A stretch of DNA of 64,000 nt from NCBI RefSeq assembly GCF_019112545.1, contig NW_025064890.1:364283-428282 (forward strand), written 5' to 3'. The stretch comes from Guyanagaster necrorhizus (Eukaryota > Basidiomycota > Agaricomycetes > Agaricales > Physalacriaceae). Under the pieces are notes generated by a model. The model saw only the letters and a list, made by a program, of their open reading frames with translations. It was not told where the DNA came from and ran no database searches. Below, piece by piece: positions 12,301-23,182 of the stretch (within the stretch, counting starts at the first letter, position 1; every line of letters starts with the position of its first letter). Made by a program: the position numbers and the translations under genes.

Positions 12301-13044
12301 TTAGTTCGACGCTCTGCCCCTTCTTCCTCCTCGCCCCCTTCCTCCTCCTCGCCCCCTTCCTCCTCCTCGTCCACTTCCTCCGCCCCTCCCTGTGCTTCCT
12401 CCTCGATGCTGCGACGGATGCTTTATCTTCCTCAATAGGAACCGTAAAAGCCCTCCGGCATAGGCGTTGTCTCTGGGATAGATCTTGCCATTGGAGCGAC
12501 TGTACTCAGCCAGTTCAACCTCGGTGGAGAACAGAGGTGGTCGTACTTGAGTAGCTGGATAATCAACAAGGTCGCATATATTGACAAATATCCTCTTCAT
12601 TGCCTACAAAGCACGCAACTGAGACAAAGACGCATTGTCGTGATACAGGTTGGAACTTACCGCTCTGCTTGCATTGATATTGGTAGGTACGTCCCCCTCA
12701 CCCACCATCTCACAAAGTCGCTGCCACGCACCCAGATCCTCGGCGTTCCCACCATAGATGTCGTTGAACTGCTGGGCAATAGCATCCCGGATTCCAGAAA
12801 GTGCCACGTCTCTGTCACCATTGACGCCGCCCCATTCGAATTGACGCAGCATGTTCCAGAATTGTTTCATTGTTTCCTCGCTAGGATCGTATGCAAATGC
12901 AGGGTATTGGGCGAAGAACGCCTGGATGGGTGTCACAGTTGCTACTCCCGCTGAATTCGCAGCCCTAGTCCTTGTTCTCTTTCTCTATTGAGAGCATTAG
13001 GATGATATAGATTTTTTAAAAAGGACACAGACCCTCGGCGGCAT
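12301..13044 (-). CDS. Uncharacterised fungal tandem-family protein, copy B, with Gly/Arg-rich tail
   Basis: Second paralogue. The model has a first exon MPPR from the ATG at 13044 and an intron starting GTCTGT as in copy A. The second exon begins RKRTRTRAANSAG and runs into TPIQAFFAQYPAFAYD, AIAQQFNDIYG and DLGAWQRLCEMV. A GTAAGT intron comes after INASRA, then FVNICDLVDYPAT and KIYPRDNAYAGGLLRFLL. Unlike its neighbours it ends in a tandem Gly/Arg tail (repeats of GRGGG) encoded by a pyrimidine-rich minisatellite at about 12310-12380. RGG-like tails often bind RNA, but whether this one does is inference. There is no ATG at the conserved TPIQ position (it reads GTG), which supports the upstream-exon model. 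Confidence 0.65.
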
Positions 13045-14039
13045 GCTGGTAGAAGATACAGGACCTTGGCTGGCGACCTTTCCCTCGATGTGATTCGTCT
13101 CGGGGTCACAAGGCCCATTGACATTTCTTCGTTTTCACACCACACGGCGCATGAAATCAATATGTGTTCGGCATTCCACTGACTCCTCACCACATGCTTC
13201 GCTGACTCGCAAACATCCTGAAACAATGAAAGGCATATATTCTGGTTTAAAGGTTCCCGGAGAGAACATCAAAGAAAGTATGCGTGCGGCTTCAAAGAAC
13301 GCTTGCAAAAATATTCTTCCACCCAAGCCTTGAAAACCTTACAAAACGCACGCATACTCTCCTTAATCATCCAATTCGAGCCACTTTGAACATGAATCAT
13401 CGTATGAATAACGAGCAAGGCCGTTCAGCAGAGGAAGCCCAACCATCTCAGGCTGCGGAAAGCTGAAGAGCTCCTGTGTACCATATGGCCGTCAGAAAAT
13501 GCTGCGTGGCAGAGCGAGTCCAGGTATCCAACGGATGCCTCAGATCTACTCGATTTTGCTCGCGGGACTGATGTTGTACAAGGTCAAGCAAATATATCTT
13601 TTGGAGCGTCAGATGCGTACTGCCGACTACGTCCCAAATAGACAACATCATGGTATTCCAGTCGGCTCGGTTCCTGTTGCTTTATGCCTCATTGCATGGG
13701 AAAGTATGTGCATCCAAGTGAAGGTCCGAGAGCCACCCTCGCTTTTCAAGATCGCTGGATTCTCGAGTCTACGAAGCCGCCAAATAGTGAAAAAAAAGTA
13801 CAGAAACCAAAACTGGCCATGGTAAGAACAGAGATCCAGCTCTAGAAAGCGAGACTTGAGGTCTGAGGTACAATGGAAGCCAAGCGCATGAGTGAGAAAA
13901 TTTGAGTGCGTCCACGTGTTAAGCGCTAAAGGACCGACGTAAATACGTCAAGCTCTAGATTTCCATTATATGTCAAGGGATTTACGCTTAGGTAGAGCCT
14001 TTCAGAATTATATATTATACCGGATAACACAAACGTCCA
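13045..14039. other. Spacer between tandem copies B and C
   Basis: Contains only short unassigned frames. The segment just upstream of copy B resembles the one upstream of copy A. Nothing else is recognised. Confidence 0.4.
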
Positions 14040-14731
14040 CTATTCTGATCCTCCTCGCCTTCCCGCCCCGCTCCCCGTTCCTTCCCGTTTTCGCGACGGA
14101 TTAAGGATGTTCCTCAGAAGAACCTTCAAAAGTCCATGTGCATCCCTCCTTGGATAGAATTTGCCAGATGAACGAGTATACTTGGATAGTGCGGTCTCGG
14201 TGGCGTGCATAGGCGGTGGAACCTTCATCGCGGGATAATCGACTAGGTCCCATATGTTCACATGGACTCCCTCAATCACCTAAATGATAGGCTAAATGAA
14301 AAGAAGTAATGTGCCGCTGCAGGTAACATACCGCTTTGCACGCCTCAATATCGTTCGGTATCTCCTGTCGGCCGACTACCTCACATAGCCTCTGCCAAGC
14401 ATGGAGGTCGTCCACGCTCCCTCCGTATATCTCCTTGAATTGCTGTTCCATAGCGGCTTGTATGTCACGGAGTGCCTCACACCTGGTTGCCTTTTTCCAT
14501 TTGAGCTGGCGGGCCATGTCGTGAAATTGGGCTATTGTTTCTTTGCTCTGGTCATAAGAGAACTCTGGGTTTCGGGCGAAGAAAGCTTGAATTGGGGTCA
14601 TTGAGGTATGTCTGCATCTTCTGCTTCTCTGTAGGGGGTTAGAACAAGTCAAGATTAAGAAGATGGTGACGGACCGTCTGTGGGACGCTGTTCGAGAATG
14701 CAGCAACGAGGGATCTGCTGAACCTGTTCAT
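14040..14731 (-). CDS. Uncharacterised fungal tandem-family protein, copy C
   Basis: Third paralogue. The first exon from the ATG at 14731 reads MNRFSRSLVAAFSNSVPQT and is followed by an intron starting GTCCGT. Exon 2 begins RSRRCRHTS and contains MTPIQAFFARNPEFSYD, MEQQFKEIYGG, DLHAWQRLCEVV and ending NDIEACKA. A GTATGT intron is followed by VHVNIWDLVDYPA, KFYPRRDAHGLLKVLLRNI and a basic Ser/Gly tail. Compared with copies A and B it has lost the NAYAGG hexapeptide region (RRDAHGLL instead), the best-conserved part of the C-terminal block, and carries W for C in the VNIxDLVD motif. It may be diverging fastest. Function unknown. Confidence 0.65.
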
Positions 14732-16218
14732 CTTCTCTCATATATTGTAGTGAAGCAGGTCGTAGATATAAGAGTACCTCACGCCTTGCCCCGCTGCCCA
14801 CAGTTCCAGGTCCTCGTTTCATGATTCTTTCTTATCACATTGAACTTTATAGACCTGAAACCTTGATATAGAAGCCGCCCACATCACCAAGGATCAGTGC
14901 AGCACCAAGCACACGCTCCAAACAAGAAAAATCGATGTAGGAAGACAGGATCCCAGAGAGAAAATCGAAGAAGCTATGTAAACGTCCTCGTAGCCAGCAT
15001 CGACTCAAACAACTGCTGCGCCTACCCGTTCCATTGTGTTTTGGGGGTTCACGGAGGTTTAAGTAAGAGGACCCGCATCCGCGCAGACGCGAAAACATCC
15101 AGATCTTCAATGGAGCACAACATCACGGCCAGGTCATGTATGACTCGTCGCGGCGCTACATCGTTCCTCTCGTTGTGCGAATGTTCCCTGGCCTTCCAGC
15201 AGTCATAGTAGAACGCAATGAAAAAACAAAACAAGTAGTTTAGATCTCTGATGTCGGCCGGAACAATGTACTCGAAACGGAGGGACAATCTAGTGAAGCC
15301 GACTTCAACAGTGTGCCGCAAAGTCGTGCATGGAGTCGGTGTAGACGGGCCTTAGAAAAGATACCATCATTTATCTATTACCGATGTCACTGAAAGATAT
15401 GCTCGTTAGAATCTCTGTCTTTTTATTCACTGAAAAGGATGGAAAGCCTACTTTTCACCATGAAATGGAATTACTACAATGCTGATACTAGCCTTGAGCC
15501 CTTTTGGAGGATTGAGTGATTGTAAAAGCGGCACCAGACAACTCGTGAATTCCAAGATCCCTTCACCCAAACGTGCAAAGGAGCCGGAAGCAGGCAGCAG
15601 GAAGGTCGGTTTCATCGCGGTCGAACCCTAAATGGGTCACGTGGAAACTGTTTGTCCCTTTTCATGACCGCCAACTGCTTGAGCTTGGTTGAGTTGGAAC
15701 CCAGGTAGACAAGAAGGATTTAGAGTCAAAATATTAGCAGTCGCAAAGAGTTGGTAATTCTCATTCAGGTCGTTGAACTACTTATGTCTAAGAGAAGAGT
15801 TACAGAGATAATCCAGTGTTCCTTAACTATATGACCACAGGCCTTTACCATTGCGCCGTTCCGCGCTACGGCAAAGGCCCATATATATCATGAATGTGGG
15901 GAAAAACAAACATCAGTATGGGAATGATTCAGAGAAAGATAACACTCACCCCGAACACCCAACTTGGGACGACCGCTCAAAGGGAAATGGTTGCACCACG
16001 CCGAAACCTCCTTGAGCGGCCAATCCCAGGTCGGCACCCATCCACATACATGCGTTCAGCTTCATAGACAACGTCGAACATGAACACTCCCTACACACAC
16101 CGTCACAATAATACCGACCGCATCGACGCGCTGCACCCCGCCCCACCAGGAGCCCACCATCACGGTGTGTTAGAAAAGTAAAGAGGCGCTGAAACACCGT
16201 TACACCCAGGCGCTACGC
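14732..16218. other. Stretch without an assignable gene
   Basis: A minus-strand frame at 15049-15321 and a hydrophobic frame near 14850-14950 (FFDFLSGILSSYIDFSCLE) could be exons of one small unknown protein, but no in-frame splice joins them without a stop. The frame at 15946-16197 is Cys-rich and unsupported. Nothing else is seen. Confidence 0.3.
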
Positions 16219-16697
16219 TTACAGGGTCGAGCGCATCCTCCGAAGGAGTTTGGCCTTGAGCGTCTTCAAGGAAGTCGGCCTCTTCTCAACTACGACTCCG
16301 GTGACGGGCTTGTTACCCTCTGACTCTGACTCCGACTCCTGCTGTTGCTGAAGCGAGGAGAGAACGAGAGGTGAGCTCCCTTCGGGAGGCTCTCGTCCAC
16401 GGCGGAAGTAGGAGTCGCAGGAGCCGAGTCATCATCATCAGAGGACTCAAAGCTTCCGTCGCGCATGTCAGCAGCGGGAGGTGCGACCTCTGAAAACGAA
16501 TCAAGGGGATCCATTTCAAGGACCCACTCACAATCGTCTGAGTCTTGCGAGTAGATTGACACGTCGTCGTCGTACTCTTCTTCGCGGAAGGACTCTTGAG
16601 AATAGATAGAAATATCGTCCTCGTAAGAAGGGAGAGAAGGCAAAGGGCATGCAGGAGAAGGTCCAGGATGGGGAAGGTTGTAGATAGAGGAAGGCAT
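16219..16697 (-). CDS. Small acidic, Ser/Asp-rich disordered protein with basic C-terminus
   Basis: A two-exon model. Exon 1 from 16697 (MPSSIYNLPHPGPSP) contains a duplicated motif, DDISIYSQES and DDVSIYSQDS, followed by acidic runs (SSDDDDSAPAT). A 53-base intron, GTGGAC to TTCAG, removes a frame break and joins to QQQESESESEGNKPVTG and a basic ending KTLKAKLLRRMRSTL. If unspliced, the frame stops earlier, at 16290. The spliced version is preferred because it keeps low-complexity coding on both sides and gives a clear polarity from acidic to basic. No known domain is present. The repeated DxSIYSQ motif may be a phosphorylation or docking motif, which is inference only. Confidence 0.5.
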
Positions 16698-17878
16698 TAT
16701 GAAAGAGGTTATGATGGTGGTAAGAGGTCAAGAGCGAAGTGCTGTTTCATTGGGGCTTTCTAGCTCTAAATACCACGTCTGGGGATCCATCGCTAGGTGA
16801 GACAATGTGAAATATGATTTCAAGCGAAGGAAGAAGGCAGATCAGGGTAAGGATACGCCGCAGTCCAGAGGCTGGACGATCAAGCCAGTATATCACGGGA
16901 GAAAAAGATTCCGCGGAAGCAAATACGCTCATTGCGAGCTCCGATTTTGGCACTACTCTCGCGATAACCAGCAGAGGGAAAGCAGCAATGTAATTGGAGG
17001 TAATGTGGTCATTGCCATGAAAGTCTCACTTTGAAGTTCGGATCGGAGGAATTTTGAGCTCCACAAATTTTGCGCAGGAAGTTGTCCATACCCGGTGGAC
17101 GTTCAACAAAAGAGAACAGTAATAATAGACAGAGTGTTTCCAGAATTACTGAGCAATGAAAAGGGTGTCAGCTGGGTCAAGTCAGCCTGGCAAAAATCCA
17201 GTTAGCATGCTTCGCTTCCTAAGCTTGTAGGAGGTGAGGTTGGCTTCCCGGCACGAACGTCGGTAATCGCTTTTATCTGTTGGCAGGAAGATAAGGAAGG
17301 AGATTTGCGAGGTGTCTGAGAAAGAATGATAGCAAAGATGCGAGGGCAATTGCTGAAAGAATTCGCTGCTCATGAAGGTAAGCAGGATTCTATGATAGGC
17401 GATCCTTGCCGCATGTCGAGTTAGAAGATTATGAGACGTTCCAAGTGTATACGAGCGGCCATGATGTGGTCTGCATTGTTAAAGCTCATGCAAAACCTGA
17501 ATGAGATGGACAAACGCGCTTGAAGTGAGCGAAACCAGGAAAGAACCACAGAAAAAAAGATTCCTGGACGGCGGCCTATACAAAGACGTAAGCAACCTGA
17601 CAGTCTCTTAGATGCAAAAGAAGAAAAGTACGAGGCGCCGTGATTATCAGAAAAAGGCAGGGTCCAGCCAAATATGACTTAAAGCAACAATCTATGTTCC
17701 TAATAGTGTGGGGCCTAGTAAGTACATGCTATATGCAGTGTAGGTTAAAGTGTATATGCAAAAAGAAAGGAGTGTGGTATGCGTGACGTGCCTCGAAAGC
17801 CAAAGAATGACATTTATAACCGTGAACCCAAAAGCGTGCCCAATATTATGGCATAATTACAACCCGAGCGCCTGGATT
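16698..17878. other. Intergenic stretch, nothing recognised
   Basis: Contains only short unassigned frames; no repeat or RNA gene was noticed. Confidence 0.4.
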
Positions 17879-18856
17879 CTACCAGTTCCACGCATCATCG
17901 TCTTCCTCTTCTTCTGGAGTGCGCGCCAACGACATCGGCTTAGTAGGGTTCATCTCTTCAGTCGTCGCCAGAGGCAGCGTGGGAAGTCGAGTATTGGCAC
18001 TTGGCGGCGACGGACTGGAGGGCGTAGAAGACGAATCGGGATGTGACATCACCGCAGGGACCTTTGCCGGCAGCGATGGTGATGGGCGCGAGGAGGTTGA
18101 TAAAGGTAATGAAGCCGATGGAGTCGATGCCGAGTGTGAATGTCGACCCGTCTTCCCTGTGAGTGGTCTAGCAGTCGACGGTGGTGGTGACAAGTCCAGG
18201 GCCTGAGCGATTGACTGCCCTAACAACGACGCCCGCTTGGAGAGGGCCGGTACGTCCCAACTTTTTGGCAAATTTGGGACTCCGACGGTGGAGAGCCATG
18301 AAGAAAAGTCGGGAGCTGGATTGATAAGTGGTGTTGCGCCAGAGTCACGCGTATCTGGGGGCAGAGATGGTGAAGTCGGGGTGCTCTGCTGCGGAGGTGG
18401 GGTAGCAAGAGTTTGGGTAGACGACGATGCCGACGAGGAGGAGGAGGATGTAGATGACGGCGACGAGGTCTGCTGCTGCCTCTCGAATCCCCTGGATACT
18501 ATCCGCTCCCACTTGCGCTTGAGTTGGAGAAGTTCTGCTTCGTGTACGGCAAGCTGGGATCGTAATTCGAGGCACTTGGACTCCTTTTGGGCGATAAAGT
18601 GGAGGAGATCAGCATGCCTGAATGGATTTAGCTGATGCCCAGGATGCAGACGTGTATGTGCGCACTTTTCAGTCAAGGTCAGTGGTTCGCGGTGCTTCCG
18701 TTCGATTTCTCTGTAATAAATGGTCGACTGGCGGCGAGGCAGTGGCGGCGACGGCGACGACGGCGGCTCTGACTGGGATTCATTGAGGAGATGCAAAGGA
18801 CGTGCACCGGGAGTGATATTGAAGGAGTGACGCTTGGGATTCACGGTAGAGGACAT
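17879..18856 (-). CDS. Conserved fungal coiled-coil, Ser/Pro-rich protein
   Basis: An uninterrupted frame of about 325 codons. I chose the inner ATG at 18856 (MSSTVNPKRHSFNITPG) over the upstream one at 18907 because the extra residues look like untranslated leader. The conserved block is YYREIERKHREPLTLTEK followed by LHPGHQLNPFRHADLLHFIA and a predicted coiled coil (KCLELRSQLAVHEAELLQLKRKW, about residues 90-125). After it comes a long Ser/Thr/Pro-rich disordered region with one ordered patch (WLSTVGVPNLPKSWDVPALSKR) and an acidic end, EEEEDDDAWNW. The HPGH...LNPFRHADLLHFI block recurs in hypothetical proteins of mushrooms as I recall them. No enzymatic motif is present and the function is unknown. 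A scaffold-type role is inference. Confidence 0.75.
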   Translation of the reverse strand: MSSTVNPKRHSFNITPGARPLHLLNESQSEPPSSPSPPLPRRQSTIYYREIERKHREPLTLTEKCAHTRLHPGHQLNPFRHADLLHFIAQKESKCLELRSQLAVHEAELLQLKRKWERIVSRGFERQQQTSSPSSTSSSSSSASSSTQTLATPPPQQSTPTSPSLPPDTRDSGATPLINPAPDFSSWLSTVGVPNLPKSWDVPALSKRASLLGQSIAQALDLSPPPSTARPLTGKTGRHSHSASTPSASLPLSTSSRPSPSLPAKVPAVMSHPDSSSTPSSPSPPSANTRLPTLPLATTEEMNPTKPMSLARTPEEEEDDDAWNW

Positions 18857-18939
18857 GGTGGTAACAAACAAGGTAACGATAGGGTTGCTAGCTAATAAGA
18901 TTGGCAAGGGTAGACAACGTATTCAAGCTCTCATTATTC

Positions 18940-19342
18940 TTAATGCTTCGCCTCCTTCTCCGCCTCCTTCTCCGCCTCTTCCACGAATTTCTTGATGCTG
19001 TTCAATCTGTCGTCAGTCATGCAATCCATTTCCGACTCGAGGCGTCAGTGCACGTACAATTCTTCTTCCTCACTGTCGATATCATCAGAGTCGTCCAGCC
19101 ACGCAGTTACCAGCATGCTCACCTGTCTCCTGAAGTCACAGTCGCCTTGACCTGTTCAACAAGCGTCGGCGGAGGACCTTCTTTTTTCCTGCCCCGTGTC
19201 GCGAGGAATGCGCCGCCGAAAACTGAAGCGAATGTGCCCAGGGCAATATATTCGTTTTTGATTGCCCGTCCAAAGATAACGCTGTCGATTTCAATGTCAG
19301 TATCCAGCAGCAATGGGCAAAGCAAGAGGCCCACTAGCTCAT
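18940..19342 (-). CDS. ATP19: Mitochondrial F1Fo ATP synthase subunit k
   Basis: A four-exon gene of about 79 codons. Exon 1 is only MSY minus one base (ATGAGCTA, then an intron starting GTGGGC). Exon 2 gives VIFGRAIKNEYIALGTF, then a membrane helix ASVFGGAFLAT, then RGRKKEGPPPTLVEQVKATV. Two further small exons add SGDSEEEE and IKKFVEEAEKEAEKEAKH. A short leader, one N-terminal helix, (I/V)xGRxIxNEYxALGT, and a charged matrix tail match the subunit k family, a small dimer-associated subunit of the Fo sector in the inner membrane. The tail is longer than in yeast Atp19 and ends in a Glu/Lys/Ala repeat encoded by a short tandem (cgcctccttct) array. It is divergently paired with the RRG7-like gene. 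Confidence 0.85.
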
Positions 19343-19458
19343 TGTCGATTCAAGGTGGGAGACCACTTGTGCTGGTCGTCTCCGGCTCCTACCGAATCCG
19401 CCTCTGACGCGGTGTTGTTTGCTCACGGCTTTGCCAAATAAATACCGCCCTTCTCTCA
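19343..19458. promoter_or_regulatory. Short shared promoter of ATP19 and RRG7-like genes
   Basis: The two start codons are separated by only 116 bases and point away from each other. Both products are predicted to be mitochondrial. No TATA box is evident. The position alone indicates a bidirectional promoter. Confidence 0.5.
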
Positions 19459-20076
19459 ATGGCCACATCGACTGTCTTCCGAGGGACCACATTTGAGAAT
19501 CGTTCCCTCACCATCCTTAAAAATGTCTTTGGCATGGCCCTTCGACGCGTTGGTGGCAAGAATGATGGCGGTGTCGACCTTGTAGGCTGGTGGGGCCTTC
19601 CAACAGCGACTCCAGGGACGTCTTCAAACAGACTGCGCGTCGTCGCCCAGTGCAAGGCAGAAAAGAAGAAATTCTCTCCGCGATATGTGCGAGAAATGGA
19701 AGGTGTCGCGTGGAGATACGGGTCAATACCTCCAGAGGACTCCGAGTCTGCACCTCCAATACCATTCCCGGACGATGATCAAAATACAGGTCCACTCATC
19801 GCCCTCCTCCTCTCTGAGAGCACATTCACCAAAGCGACTCTTCTTCGTGCCCAGTCTTCTCCCGTTCCGTTTATGCTCGCTCATATACTCAATGAAGATG
19901 AGATGCAGGACATGGATGCACCCATTGCTGGTATCACATGGAATATCGCACTGCGTAATCTGATGCAAGGATACGAGCTTCGGTGGGAGGTCGGTGGCTT
20001 GGAACCAGAGGGCACCGACAGACCGAGTTTGTGGCATGAGGGCCAAAGAATTGTCGTTGAAGCTGCTCAAAGCTGA
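19459..20076 (+). CDS. RRG7: RRG7-like mitochondrial protein with Mrr-type nuclease fold
   Basis: A single-exon gene of 205 codons. It opens MATSTVFRGTTFENRSLTIL and carries the core FGMALRRVGGKNDGGVDLVG with the distal VVAQCKAEKKKFSPRYVREM. The GGVDL...QCK pair corresponds to the D...QxK catalytic motif of Mrr-like PD-(D/E)xK restriction endonuclease folds. The family is Rrg7/DUF2034, named after the yeast protein required for respiratory growth; its biochemical role is not established. Downstream sequence includes LLSESTFTKATLLRAQSSPVPF and ends DRPSLWHEGQRIVVEAAQS. Length and lack of introns fit the family. The N-terminus is Ser/Thr-rich and could serve as a weak targeting sequence. Confidence 0.85.
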   Translation: MATSTVFRGTTFENRSLTILKNVFGMALRRVGGKNDGGVDLVGWWGLPTATPGTSSNRLRVVAQCKAEKKKFSPRYVREMEGVAWRYGSIPPEDSESAPPIPFPDDDQNTGPLIALLLSESTFTKATLLRAQSSPVPFMLAHILNEDEMQDMDAPIAGITWNIALRNLMQGYELRWEVGGLEPEGTDRPSLWHEGQRIVVEAAQS

Positions 20077-23000
20077 GAAACGGTCGTTCAGATACTTCCG
20101 CTGCTTACAGGCATTATATTCCTACATACGACCATCGTATGTGACATTTTATTTCTTCCCGACTTAAAAAAAAAACAATCTGTTTCAGGTCATACCGTCT
20201 TGCATCTTTTGCTATTCACAGCGCGCGATATCAGAGTCAAGTGCTATATCTGTCGCACGGTGTATTTGGAACGCTTTTCTTGGACTCTGATATCAGAGCA
20301 TTTGTCAGACCGTATCTTATGTACGCGTTCCTTATCTTGTGGCCCTTCTTCTGACACTACAACAGGTTTAAGGATAATTCATACTGTGTAAAGCGATTGG
20401 ATTGGCGACTATAATGCAGAAGCTCGTTTGTCCATGCTAACCAATACTGAAAGAGATCGGTGATGATTGGATGCCATTCATGTTTCGACCCACCGGCTGG
20501 TGGGAAAGACGTAAAACAAATCAATGGATCCCAGTGGTATTGATAATACAACAAGGGGGAACCACTTTGGTTCGAGACGAAGACACAATCATCGCAAGCC
20601 GAACCAAGGCTTCCGCATGTTGGTTCTGTGGTTCGTAACCCCGTTTCACCTCAGTTCCGCCGTCGGTCTTTGCTCAAGTTAGAATGATGAATGCCCCCCT
20701 GGGGCTACCTCAGCTGATAACAAACACAGGGCTCCGGTGCGAGACCTATGATCTTCCGCAAGTAACCTCGATGTTTTCCGAAAGTCCTGAGCGATGGTAT
20801 CCTAACAATGCATTCAAGAGTTACGCTGGCGGATAAATTAGCGAATTATGTTTTGCTGTCTTACTCGGTACTCGGTTTTTTTTTTATAAATAGGTCACGA
20901 GCAAGATCAAGAAACATCTTGAAGTAGTTCTCGAAGTTGGATCAAATGGACGTAATAAGGAACGTCTGCAGGTTTGAAGCGCCAACCTAGCGTGGTGGAT
21001 TACATCCATCCGGGAATCACAGCATGAATAATGAAAGAAGCTGGCTCGTCACTATAAATGTAAACCTGGAAGATAGCCGTCATCGCGATCCTCATTCCTC
21101 ATCCTTCATTCATCCTTGCCAGAACAGTGATTCCCACTACCAACACCGTCGGGCGATCTGGTGGGCCTTTAAGCACCAATTGATCGAGTTTAGGATGGAA
21201 CAGTCTGGTAAATCGTCGGTCAGCCTATACGTGCTCATTGGCGGCTAATGGTGCTCACAGAGTACCGCGTATGTCGCTGACTGGGAACCTCGACGCGTGC
21301 TGGACCTCGTCTGCAGAATTGGCATCTCCACTGGTTTCTTCTTTGGTCCATAAAGACGTCTTGGCCCAGTTTTTTCCATAAGATTTGTTCATGGTTTGCT
21401 TAGTTTTTTCATTGTCTCCTGGGGTTGATGAAGCACTGGGAAAGATATCTAGAGAATGACTATTTCCAGGAAGCAAGCCCCCAAACAAAAACATCAATCG
21501 GTAAGACATCAACGCACATTGCTCCCGTTCTAGTATGATGGGCTACATACCCTAACAGGTGTTTTGCCTCGCTGTAAAGAGGTCAAACTTCGGATCGGTC
21601 AGTCCAAGCTATAGAAAACTTAAGATAATCTGCTGTCACGCAGCCGGGGCAAGACTCCGACTGGCAACTGTACTTGAGCTTGTTTCGAGGTCCTGGAAAA
21701 GTAGATCGCTTCAAGAACGCGAACCCCATATAAAGAGAATGCTCACGCGGTGTCGCGTCTACTAGTCGTCTGCTCTGAACTGTCCGGAGCTAAGGAATGG
21801 GTTTTATTTAGGGAAGCGCGTAGGTGATGGGAGGGCCAACTTGGGGAAGGTATCCTGAGTGCTTCTAGCGCTTTGCATAGAGAGAGTGTGTCGGATCTGA
21901 GTCATTGGACTCGGTGCTACGGATATGAAATGCATCAGCAAAGCACGGCGAGGGTGGAATTTCTACACACGTTGGTGACGGTTCTGACGTGGATTCACCA
22001 GGCTCTTCAAGCTGTCCTGAGTCTGGTCATGAGAATGTCGTTCTGGATCCGATTTCTCAGGCTTTTGTCCTGAGCTTGAGCTTGATTTCTTGGTTTTTTC
22101 TTTTGTGCTTGATTCCTTGGGCTTCTGTCCATCTAGCGAGTCAGTAGTTCGTCTTCCGTAACCCCTCATATCAGGATCGTGTTTGTAGTTGTCGAGCATC
22201 CAAATAACACTAAGGGAAAGGCTAGTCTTCACATAACTTGCCTGCATTTGAATAAGGCTTACTTTTCGTAGGTCACTGGGGTCATAGGATTAGCTAGGTG
22301 ACAGTGTTTGGGCTTGGAGAGAAAAGGTGAATCGATGAGTATGTGACAGTTCGTCCAATGAGTATTCGACGTGTTAAATACCAGCCATCTACAATGACAA
22401 CAAAGTGCACCAAGCAGAGTCGAAGCAATCATTGATCTCCCATTTGAGAACTCAGAAAGGCACTGTGTTTTTGTTCAGACTTGATGGGAAAATAGATAAT
22501 AGAGACTTGGTGTTATGGTGACGACAACGAGGGAAAACTGTGAGGACCGTAAAGCGGTATATCAGCGGATACATCGTTGCATATTTTTACTCGGTTCCTT
22601 TTCAGACACAAAGGCGCATGCTAACAACTGCAATTGAGAATCAGGTTCATGCAGGGTTGATCGTTGTTATCAGAACGACGGGCAGGGTAGAAAGCTAATC
22701 TTCAAAGTAATTTCTTCACCATTCGAGTGCTCGTAATTGTAGGAATGCCAAAGAGTAACTTCGTATTGATTGAAAAATGTCGGCGTATAGTTTGCTTGCA
22801 TATGCTTCTACCCCTTCCCGAAATTAGTTGTCCGTCAAAATGTCTTACGAGTCGCAGAAATGCGTAGGGAGATAATTTTGACGGACATGGTTAATCTTTT
22901 AAGGTTGCGTACGTTTAACCTATTCATTGAATCACTACGTCATCCGTCTTTAGTGCCATTCAAGTCAGTGACAGCAAAGTACGCTGATATTTTTTCTACT

Positions 23001-23182
23001 TACCGTCGATGGACTCGGACCTCATCTAGTATTCACCTCCAAATTTGATCGTGAAACTCATGCGTTACATACCATACGTCCATTCATACTATCGGAACTA
23101 TATCACGTCCCACACTAAAAGGAAAGCGGCGCCAGTCTTCGGTTCTGGTCTTCTTTTCGTCCCTTCTCCTCCCCAACCCGAT
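20077..23182. other. Long gene-poor interval
   Basis: Roughly 3 kb with no recognised gene. Two minus-strand frames (21255-21512 and 21963-22247) are Lys/Ser/Asp-rich and share a K-T-K-x-S flavour, but have no joinable exons. A poly-T tract lies near 20870-20885. Several stretches are AT-rich and look like decayed or regulatory DNA. Confidence 0.4.

Noticed and set aside
14847..15321. Two minus-strand frames with a hydrophobic segment, possibly one small membrane protein
   Set aside because: Candidate introns all leave a stop codon, and no family was recognised.
15840..15890. Short inverted repeat (gcctttacc ... ggcaaaggc) considered as a tRNA or terminator
   Set aside because: No tRNA A/B boxes or cloverleaf. 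The stem is short and the position is intergenic with no function visible.
15946..16197. Cys-rich minus-strand frame that could be a finger-like protein
   Set aside because: Cysteines do not fit a CCCH, RING or LIM spacing and the frame has no upstream partner.
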